NCBI GenBank assembly: GCA_937910255.1
Contig: CALEOQ010000187.1
Coordinates: 1 to 5,897, forward strand
Direction: 5' to 3'
DNA length: 5,897 nt
Source of the DNA: an uncultured Caulobacteraceae bacterium
Lineage (GTDB): Bacteria; Pseudomonadota; Alphaproteobacteria; Caulobacterales; Caulobacteraceae
Part shown: one piece after another, positions 1-4,368 of the stretch
Numbering within the stretch: position 1 is the first letter of the stretch
How the letters are laid out: every line of letters begins with the position of its first letter
Translations under genes and position numbers: made by a program
The notes under the pieces: generated by a model
Database searches by the model: none
Told to the model about the DNA's origin: nothing
Seen by the model: only the letters and a program-made list of their open reading frames with translations

Positions 1-32
1 GGTTGTATGTTTTTTTTTTTTTTTTTTGTTTT
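1..32. other. Low-complexity read end outside the adapter
   Basis: An 18-base T run (10-27) and further T-rich sequence lie outside the sequencing adapter. This is almost certainly technical read-end or tailing sequence rather than genome. Nothing biological should be read from it. Confidence 0.85.
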
Positions 33-96
33 CAAGCAGAAGACGGCATACGAGATTACGACGTGACTGGAGTTCAGACGTGTGCTCTTCCGATCT
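33..96 (+). other. Illumina P7 adapter with 6-base index (artefact)
   Basis: Positions 33-56 are the P7 flow-cell sequence, 57-62 (TACGAC) occupy the index position, and 63-96 are the TruSeq read-2 adapter ending in GCTCTTCCGATCT. The match is exact. The insert therefore begins at 97. Translations across this stretch give peptides such as QAEDGIRD and RRRHTRLRRDWSSD, which are adapter-derived and not proteins. A matching copy in inverse orientation ends the window. Confidence 0.98.
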
Positions 97-958
97 CATG
101 GATGGGACGCTCGCCGCCGTGGGTCACCGGGACGATGAACGGCGCGGGGCTCTCGATCACGAAACGGCGGATGCCCTTTGCGATCCGGGCCAGGGTCTTG
201 TCGGCCAGGGCCTTCTTGCGGTCGAAGATCGAGGGCGTCGGGATCGACCAGTCCAGGATCTCGGCGGCCGCGCGCCAGGGCTTCAGGTCGCGGCCGAACA
301 GGTCGCCCTTGGCCAGGGTCGCCCGGCTGGCATGGCTGGGCGCGGGCCAGACGATCCGCTCGCCATCATTGCGGGCGATCAGGAACAGCCGCTTGCGCGT
401 CGTCGGCGCCCCATAGTCGGCCGCCGTCAGCTCCCGCCACTCGACGCGGTAACCCAGGGCCTCCAGGCGCGACACCCAGCGGCGGAAATCGAGCCCTTTG
501 CGGTCGGGGCACGGCTTGCCGTCCTCCAGCACCGGTCCCCAGTCCTGGAACTCTTCCACATTCTCCAGGTGGATCAGACGCGGGCGGACCTTCTCGGCCC
601 AGATCAGGCCCACATCGGCCAGGCTGCGGATGCCCTTCTCCACCGGCCTGCCGCCGCGGGCCTTGGAGAAGTGCGTGCAGTCCGGGCTCATCCACAGCAG
701 GCCGACGGGGCGCAGGACCCCGCCGAAGGTGCAGGCCTCCACCGGGTCCACCTCGCGCACGTCGCAGGTGTAGTGCCGCGTCGTCGGGTGATTGGCCTCA
801 TGCACCCCGATGGCCGTGGGGTTGTGGTTCACCGCCACGTCCGGGTGACGCCCGGTGGCGTTCAGGATGGCGGTTGAGGCCCCGCCACCACCGGCGAACA
901 GGTCCACGATCAGCTCGGCTTGCGCCAGCGGCGCGCCCATCATCGGCGGCATGATCAC
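97..958 (-). CDS. Phage-type DNA (cytosine-5) methyltransferase, C-terminus cut by adapter
   Basis: The product would transfer a methyl group from S-adenosylmethionine to C5 of cytosine in DNA, probably to protect phage DNA from host restriction or to mark it. Visible motifs, in order, are the SAM-binding motif I (VDLFAGGGGAS, about residues 18-28), the catalytic motif IV in the phage variant SPDCTHFSKA (Cys94), motif VI LENVEEF (131-137), and the motif VIII region APTTRKRLF (184-192). The variant Pro-Asp-Cys replaces the usual Pro-Pro-Cys, as in many phage-borne members. The GTG start at 958 overlaps the stop of the upstream gcrA-like gene (GTGA), with a G-rich ribosome site just before it; ATG at 952 is an alternative start. 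Only 287 residues are genuine: the frame runs into adapter at 96, so the end of the protein, including much of the expected target-recognition region, is missing. No endonuclease is visible, so it is probably an orphan enzyme. Confidence 0.9.
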
Positions 959-1632
959 CGCCCCCCAAAGCGCGGGGCGCGCTTATCGTCAAAATTGTAG
1001 GACGCCTTCCCCGGCGCGATGCCCAGGCGACGGTCCAGGTTCTCACGGGCCTGCTGGCCGCCCTTGGGGTGGGCCATCTGGGCGTGGGCCGGGCAATAGG
1101 GCGGCTCATCCTGACCCAGCCCGGGGGCCGGCGCGCCGCAGAACAACGTCTCGTCCATGCGCCCGGGGATGTCCGGCGTCAGCGACAGCGGCCAGCGGCA
1201 CTGGTGGCCGTTCAGATCCCGCAGCTGCGCCGGCCGCATGCCCGGAAGGTCCTCCGGTCCCATCTTGGGCAGCGGCTTGGCCTCTGTGCTGGGCCCGGCC
1301 CGCCAGACGTGGTTCTGGCCAGGCGCGGCCTTTTGGCTGGCGTTCAGCAACAGTCTCACCGGCTTCGCCGCCGGAACCCGGGGCGCGGGGCCACGCTTGG
1401 CCTTGACGTGGACCGGCGCATTGTCGCTGGCCTTCAGCCCCATCCGGTTGCACTTGCCGATGACGGCGTTCTTGCTGACGCCGCCCAGCCGCCGGGCGAT
1501 CTCCCTCGGCGGCATGCCCAGGGCGAACAGCGTCTTCAGCTGCGCGACCCGCGCGTCCGTCCAGCCGCCATGGCGACCGTTCGGCGCTTCATCTCCGACG
1601 CCGACAGAGGCGTCGTCCTGGTGGCTGGCCAT
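955..1632 (-). CDS. GcrA-family cell-cycle regulator homologue
   Basis: This is a 225-aa homologue of GcrA. In Caulobacter, GcrA associates with sigma-70 RNA polymerase and acts at promoters carrying CcrM-methylated GANTC. The N-terminal helix-turn-helix is clear at residues 24-66: WTDARVAQLK, then IARRLGGVSKNAVIGK. A charged Pro/Ala-rich linker follows. The family's conserved C-terminal block is also present, with CRWP (145-148), FCGAP (164-168) and YCPAHAQMA (179-187). The frame is open up to 1818, but ATG 1632 is chosen because it follows a strong purine-rich ribosome site (GGGGAAGGGGGC) and sits a normal distance before the HTH. The tail after residue 190 looks longer and more basic than I recall for chromosomal GcrA. 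Its position in a phage region, coupled to a DNA methyltransferase, suggests a phage-carried copy that redirects host transcription; that role is inference. I am sure of the family but not of its target promoters. Confidence 0.88.
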   Translation of the reverse strand: MASHQDDASVGVGDEAPNGRHGGWTDARVAQLKTLFALGMPPREIARRLGGVSKNAVIGKCNRMGLKASDNAPVHVKAKRGPAPRVPAAKPVRLLLNASQKAAPGQNHVWRAGPSTEAKPLPKMGPEDLPGMRPAQLRDLNGHQCRWPLSLTPDIPGRMDETLFCGAPAPGLGQDEPPYCPAHAQMAHPKGGQQARENLDRRLGIAPGKASYNFDDKRAPRFGGR

Positions 1633-1723
1633 GCCGCCCCCCTTCCCCGTGGTTGACTGAAGGCGCCGAAAAGGACCGACGCCGGAGTTCTCGATGTGCT
1701 TTTGGGCGCCCGCCGTTCTGCCG

Positions 1724-1742
1724 CGGCGGTGCGCAACCGCCG
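1724..1742. repeat. Perfect 7-bp inverted repeat upstream of gcrA
   Basis: CGGCGGT (1724-1730) and ACCGCCG (1736-1742) are perfect arms around a 5-base loop. No T run follows on either strand, so it is not an intrinsic terminator. It lies about 90 bases upstream of the gcrA-like start and could be an operator or leader hairpin. In sequence this G+C-rich it may also be chance. Confidence 0.4.
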
Positions 1743-1915
1743 TCAGTTGGGCGCGGCCATCTGGGGCCATGACTTGACAGCCCGGGTTCGCGCCGTGACC
1801 CTGGCGGGCAACAAACAACGAGACCCGGAGAACGGGCGATGACGACGCGCGACGGCTGCGCCCCCACCGACCATGTGTTGAATGCGACGCCTCATGGCGC
1901 GCCCCGTAGGTTCAC

Positions 1916-1946
1916 GGGCCGAGCGAGGTCGCCCCCTCGCCCGGCC
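1916..1946. repeat. Long G+C-rich hairpin in the leader of the 76-aa gene
   Basis: Arms GGGCCG (1916-1921) and CGGCCC (1941-1946), then GCGAGG (1923-1928) and CCTCGC (1934-1939), form 12 base pairs with a single A-C mismatch and a 5-base loop (1929-1933). No T tract follows on either strand, which argues against a simple terminator. It ends 35 bases before the ATG at 1982, so an attenuator, mRNA-stability structure or binding site is possible. Confidence 0.55.
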
Positions 1947-1981
1947 CTCACATCGGCAAGCAGCACGGGAGACCTGCCGAC

Positions 1982-2212
1982 ATGGATGCGAAGATCGAAC
2001 GCGATCTGCGCGAGCGGATTGAAGACCTTGAGCAGGACGTGGCTGTTTTGCGGCAGGTCCTTCGTCAGGCGCTGGGCGACCACCACGCCGTCGGCGGCGA
2101 CGCTTGGCGCGCCATCCTGCTCGACGCCTTGGACCGCACGCCCGATCTCCGGGCCGCGACTCGCAAGCGCTTCCAGACGATTGCGGCCTATGAGGGCGAC
2201 GTGTCTCAGTAG
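1982..2212 (+). CDS. Small helical protein of unknown function, 76 aa
   Basis: I do not recognise this protein. It starts with an acidic/basic helix (DAKIERDLRERIEDLEQDVA, residues 2-21) with leucine and isoleucine in heptad-like positions, which suggests a short coiled coil and therefore oligomerisation. A second helical part ends in RKRFQTIAAYEGD. There is no signal peptide or membrane segment. GGGAGA at 1967-1972 lies 9 bases before the ATG and supports the start. The gene points rightward against its minus-strand neighbour: its TAG ends at 2212 and the stop of the convergent 109-aa gene begins at 2214, leaving one base between them. An antisense open frame covers this region, but its composition looks like a shadow of this gene. 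Confidence 0.62.
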   Translation: MDAKIERDLRERIEDLEQDVAVLRQVLRQALGDHHAVGGDAWRAILLDALDRTPDLRAATRKRFQTIAAYEGDVSQ

Positions 2213-2213
2213 G

Positions 2214-2543
2214 CTACAGGTCACGCCACACCTCCGGTGCGCCGTCGTCGAGCCAGGCCTGCAGATCTTTCGCGTTGGCCGGCTCGAGCGCGCCATCGGC
2301 GGCCTGGACGCAGACGCCGACGGCTCCGGTCCTCAGGCGCACATGGATCACAGGCCGCGGAGCTTCGGCTCCCTCGTCCTCCGGGGAGCTGCCTTCGATC
2401 CGGGCGCGGATCTCGTCCGCCGTCGGCGCGCGGGTCAGGCCCTGCGCGGTCCGAACAGCCGTCACGCTTGCCGCTACCCGGCCGGCGGACTTGAAGTCGT
2501 AAATCCTGATGGGCGCCGACCGGGTTTGGGGGGGCGCGCTCAT
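2214..2543 (-). CDS. Conserved-looking hypothetical protein, 109 aa
   Basis: No family is recognised. The sequence has a basic N-terminal part containing IRIYDFKSAGRV (about residues 12-23), an acidic middle (SSPEDEGAEAP), and a C-terminal part with beta-like stretches (VIHVRLRTGAVGVCV) ending in an aromatic, acidic tail (LQAWLDDGAPEVWRDL). It looks soluble and has no signal peptide. The ATG at 2543 overlaps the stop of the upstream Cro-like gene in an ATGA arrangement, so translation is probably coupled and both genes share the leftward promoter at 2810-2838. This places it as the second gene of a lambda-pR-like operon, where small regulators or replication accessories are common, but nothing in the sequence assigns such a role. 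Confidence 0.75.
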   Translation of the reverse strand: MSAPPQTRSAPIRIYDFKSAGRVAASVTAVRTAQGLTRAPTADEIRARIEGSSPEDEGAEAPRPVIHVRLRTGAVGVCVQAADGALEPANAKDLQAWLDDGAPEVWRDL

Positions 2544-2800
2544 GAGGCCATGGCCTCTTCGGTCGGTAGCCGGTCAGGAAAGCGCCGGCGCTCTGCGGCT
2601 AAGGCGAGCTCTTCCAGGGTCGCGACACCGCAATCCGCAAGGGCGGACCAGTACTCGCCTGGGATCGAACCTGAGCCCCCCGCCCTCTTCGGCCAGGACC
2701 GCACGGTCTCGTCTGGCAGGACGATGCCTGCCTTTTCCAGCTTGCGGCGCACTTCGGTGACGCCGCCTGCGCGCTCGATAATGTCGGAGTGAGTGGCCAT
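2540..2800 (-). CDS. Cro-like small helix-turn-helix regulator, 86 aa
   Basis: This is a probable DNA-binding antagonist of the divergent CI-like repressor. The sequence fits short phage Cro/YdaS-type proteins: HSDIIERAGGVTEVRRKLEK (residues 4-23), then VRSWPKR and IPGEYWSALADCGV. This is the usual pattern of a first helix, a GG turn, a recognition region ending in a tryptophan, and the IP-E-W segment. The frame is open to 2959, but ATG 2800 is chosen because the family pattern begins directly after it and upstream codons would cross the operators. No ribosome site precedes this ATG. The predicted -10 ends 10 bases upstream, so the mRNA is probably leaderless or nearly so. Its position, divergent from cI across three shared operators, is the best evidence for a Cro role; similarity to Cro itself is distant. 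Confidence 0.78.
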   Translation of the reverse strand: MATHSDIIERAGGVTEVRRKLEKAGIVLPDETVRSWPKRAGGSGSIPGEYWSALADCGVATLEELALAAERRRFPDRLPTEEAMAS

Positions 2801-2809
2801 GTTGGCTAG

Positions 2810-2838
2810 ATCGTGCGCATCGCACGACGCTTCGTCAA
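2810..2838 (-). promoter_or_regulatory. Leftward early promoter (pR-like) for cro
   Basis: On the minus strand, the -35 box TTGACG (2838-2833) and a weak -10 box CACGAT (2815-2810) are separated by 17 bases. Operator O1 fills most of the spacer and overlaps the -10, so bound repressor would exclude RNA polymerase. The -35 box matches the alphaproteobacterial consensus. The -10 is inferred mainly from spacing and from an identical copy in the rightward promoter. Confidence 0.65.
2811..2827. promoter_or_regulatory. Repressor operator O1
   Basis: TCGTGCGCATCGCACGA is a perfect 17-bp palindrome with 7-bp arms around a 3-base centre. Read on the minus strand it is identical to O5 at 4328-4344. 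It lies inside the leftward promoter, between the -35 and the end of the -10. It is the probable high-affinity site for the CI-like repressor, for Cro, or for both. Confidence 0.88.
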
Positions 2839-2845
2839 GCCTTGA

Positions 2846-2862
2846 TCGTGCCCCCTGCACGA
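2846..2862. promoter_or_regulatory. Repressor operator O2
   Basis: TCGTGC-CCCCT-GCACGA has the same perfect 6-bp arms and 5-base spacer as the other operators. Its centre is 35 bp from that of O1, upstream of the leftward -35 box. That spacing could allow cooperative binding, and it also places O2 where bound repressor could influence the cI promoter. Confidence 0.87.
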
Positions 2863-2878
2863 CAGATTCGTTTAGGCG

Positions 2879-2895
2879 TCGTGCAATGAGCACGC
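2879..2895. promoter_or_regulatory. Repressor operator O3, overlapping the cI start codon
   Basis: TCGTGC-AATGA-GCACGC matches the operator consensus at 11 of 12 arm positions. The cI ATG (2886-2888) lies in its spacer. Its centre is 33 bp from that of O2. The imperfect arm suggests lower affinity, and its position suggests autorepression of cI at high repressor level, as with lambda oR3. Confidence 0.8.
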
Positions 2896-3530
2896 CCGGC
2901 GCCCGACTTCGTAAAGCCCGCAAAGATGCGGGATTCAGCACCGCGACCGATGCAGCCAAGGCGCTCGGGCTCAGCCGCGATACCTATCTGCAGCACGAGA
3001 ACGGCAACCGCGACTACGATGATGGGAGCGCCCAGCTCTATGCCCGGCGCTTCAAAACCACGCCGGAGTGGCTCAGGTTCGGAAGAGCCGGTCCGGAAAC
3101 AGCCCCTAGAATCCCGGTGTTGGGATTTGCCGGGGCCAACCCCGATGGCACCGTACTTTTCGCCCATGGCCAGGCGTCTCACGACAGCGTCCCGCCACCG
3201 CCGAATGGCTCGCTGACCGCTAGGGCGCTGGAGGTCCGCGGGCATTCGATGCCGTTCTTTGCGGAGGACGGGGCGATCCTATACTTTGACTATCAGCGTC
3301 CCTCGCCCTCCAGCGAACTCCTCGGCCATGTTGTGGTGGTCGAATTGGATACCGGCGAGGTCCTGGTTAAGCGGCTGCTTAAGGGCTCTCGAAAGAATGT
3401 CTTTGACCTGGAGTCGATCGCGGGCCCGACGCGCCGTGACGCCCGGCTTAACTGGGTCGCTCAAATCGTTTGCGTTATCCCACCGCTTGAAGCAAGGCGG
3501 CTAATTCAGAGGGCTACGCACACGGCGTAG
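2886..3530 (+). CDS. CI-like phage repressor, XRE HTH plus S24/LexA-type domain
   Basis: The predicted lysogeny repressor has 214 aa. The N-terminal XRE helix-turn-helix occupies about residues 6-60 (LRKARKDAGF, then ATDAAKALGLSRDTYLQHEN). The C-terminal S24 peptidase-like domain carries RGHSM with the nucleophile candidate Ser121 and VKRL with the general-base candidate Lys162. An Ala82-Gly83 pair in the hinge (PVLGFAGANPDG) is a plausible self-cleavage site. The Ala-Gly to Ser spacing (39) and the Ser to Lys spacing (41) are close to those of lambda CI and LexA, so SOS-triggered inactivation is likely. The frame is open upstream to 2793, but ATG 2886 is chosen because the HTH begins right after it and the upstream codons run through O1 and O2. 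The ribosome site is weak, and O3 covers the start codon. Base composition is visibly less G+C-rich than in the flanking operons. The lipoprotein gene follows after 9 bases. Confidence 0.92.
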   Translation: MSTPGARLRKARKDAGFSTATDAAKALGLSRDTYLQHENGNRDYDDGSAQLYARRFKTTPEWLRFGRAGPETAPRIPVLGFAGANPDGTVLFAHGQASHDSVPPPPNGSLTARALEVRGHSMPFFAEDGAILYFDYQRPSPSSELLGHVVVVELDTGEVLVKRLLKGSRKNVFDLESIAGPTRRDARLNWVAQIVCVIPPLEARRLIQRATHTA

Positions 3531-3539
3531 GAGGCCAAG

Positions 3540-4283
3540 ATGGCGGGATTGCGGGACCGTTTCGCTGTGATGTTTGCCACCGGACTCCTGGCTTCGTGTG
3601 GCGGTGACGCCCGGGAAGAGGCGTTCGCGCTCTACGACCAACCGCCTCCTCGCGAGTGGCGCGGCTATGCCGCTGAAGTCCAACCTGCACTGGAGTCGGC
3701 CGCCCAGGTTTGGTTCGCAGACCCCGGAGCCAAAGCGAGGCCCACCGGTCTCATGCGGCTCGGCGGAATCTGTGGCGTGGCGGTGACGAAGTGGGGGCGT
3801 TGGATTGTGCGCTTGGACGGTGAGAAGATGACCGCCGAACATTGGGACGACGTCAGCACCCGCGGCTCTAGCGCCCAGTGTGAGCCGTTCCAGACGATTG
3901 GTGAGCACGACCTCGTCGCTCGGCGCACGCCAAAGCCCACGGACTTGGCGAAGATCGACGAGCCCGGCCCGCCCGCAAAGTGGGGCTATACAAGCGTGGC
4001 GTCTATAATGGGCGACATTCGGCAGCGGCGACAGGATGCGGAGGAGGCTTCTTATAGTGGCCTGACCGCGATGAAGGCGTCGCTTCGCAACCCCAAGACA
4101 GCTGAGATCACAGAAAGGCGTTTCGGGCCAAACGGCGCGATCTGCGGCTACGTCAATGGCGAAAATGGATTTGGCGGGATGACCGGACCACAACGTTTTG
4201 TCGCTCAGGGCCCGACCTTCACTCTGGAGGAGCAAGTGGGGACCGCCGCAATGAATCGGATCTGGCTCCAGAACTGCCCATAA
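3540..4283 (+). CDS. Predicted lipoprotein in the rex position (candidate lysogenic-conversion gene)
   Basis: This is a 247-aa exported protein. A short basic N-terminus and hydrophobic stretch (FAVMFATGLLA, residues 8-18) end in the lipobox L17-A18-S19-C20, so lipidation at Cys20 and envelope anchoring are predicted. The mature part is soluble. Its C-terminus has a pattern I associate with uncharacterised small secreted or lipoproteins: LRNPKTAEI, then ICGYVNGENGFGG and a final NCP. A strong ribosome site, GGAGG (3530-3534), overlaps the cI stop and lies 5 bases before the ATG, so cI and this gene are probably co-transcribed and expressed in the lysogen. Lambda rexA/rexB occupy the same place. 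Superinfection exclusion or another change to the host envelope is therefore a reasonable inference, but no motif proves it. A shadow frame on the other strand was rejected. Confidence 0.82.
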   Translation: MAGLRDRFAVMFATGLLASCGGDAREEAFALYDQPPPREWRGYAAEVQPALESAAQVWFADPGAKARPTGLMRLGGICGVAVTKWGRWIVRLDGEKMTAEHWDDVSTRGSSAQCEPFQTIGEHDLVARRTPKPTDLAKIDEPGPPAKWGYTSVASIMGDIRQRRQDAEEASYSGLTAMKASLRNPKTAEITERRFGPNGAICGYVNGENGFGGMTGPQRFVAQGPTFTLEEQVGTAAMNRIWLQNCP

Positions 4284-4292
4284 TAATTCGGG

Positions 4293-4309
4293 TCGTGCGA
4301 TAGGCACGA
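4293..4309. promoter_or_regulatory. Repressor operator O4
   Basis: TCGTGC-GATAG-GCACGA has perfect 6-bp arms with a 5-base spacer. It starts 10 bases after the lipoprotein stop and lies upstream of the rightward -35 box. Its centre is 35 bp from that of O5, the same distance and arrangement as O2 relative to O1. Confidence 0.87.
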
Positions 4310-4316
4310 TTTGTGC

Positions 4317-4345
4317 TTGACGAACTGTCGTGCGATGCGCACGAT
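4317..4345 (+). promoter_or_regulatory. Rightward early promoter (pL-like)
   Basis: The -35 box TTGACG (4317-4322), a 17-base spacer and the -10-like CACGAT (4340-4345) are identical in sequence and spacing to the cro promoter, apart from two spacer bases. Operator O5 overlaps the spacer and the -10. A start near 4352 would leave a leader of about 17 bases carrying the ribosome site GAGGGA (4358-4363) before the ATG at 4369. Confidence 0.65.
4328..4344. promoter_or_regulatory. Repressor operator O5
   Basis: TCGTGCGATGCGCACGA is a perfect palindrome with 7-bp arms and the exact reverse complement of O1. It lies inside the rightward promoter. With O4 it forms an oL-like pair about 1.5 kb from the three oR-like sites. 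Confidence 0.88.
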
Positions 4346-4368
4346 CCACTCGCCACTGAGGGATCGAG

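Larger units (their letters stand above)
1633..1981. other. Gene-poor divergent region with two hairpins
   Basis: No convincing gene lies in these 349 bases. The region separates the leftward gcrA-like gene from the rightward 76-aa gene, so it should hold a promoter for each. The only -35-like box I see is TTGACA at 1774-1779 on the plus strand, and it lacks a matching -10. Two hairpins are present, at 1724-1742 and 1916-1946. An ATG at 1839 with GGAG upstream opens a long frame that I judge spurious. Confidence 0.6.

Noticed and set aside
26..877. Long plus-strand open frame beginning in the adapter
   Set aside because: Its start is adapter-derived and it runs antisense to the methyltransferase, whose conserved motifs are clear.
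97..1632. Restriction-modification system or known defence locus
   Set aside because: No endonuclease or other defence gene accompanies the methyltransferase inside the window; its partner is a GcrA-like regulator.
1774..1802. TTGACA-based promoter on the plus strand
   Set aside because: The -35 box is perfect, but the hexamer at 17 bases (GACCCT) is a poor -10 and no supported gene starts shortly downstream.
1633..1818. N-terminal extension of the gcrA-like gene to 1818
   Set aside because: The extra 62 residues lack family similarity, while ATG 1632 has a strong ribosome site at the right distance.
1839..2792. 317-codon plus-strand frame with GGAG before its ATG
   Set aside because: It overlaps the 76-aa gene out of frame, is antisense to two minus-strand genes with linked overlaps, and its low-complexity Arg/Ser/Pro content is typical of a shadow frame in G+C-rich DNA.
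3501..4349. 282-codon minus-strand frame opposite the lipoprotein gene
   Set aside because: The plus-strand frame has a lipobox, a strong ribosome site and a coherent operon position. The minus frame has none of these and would read through both rightward operators.
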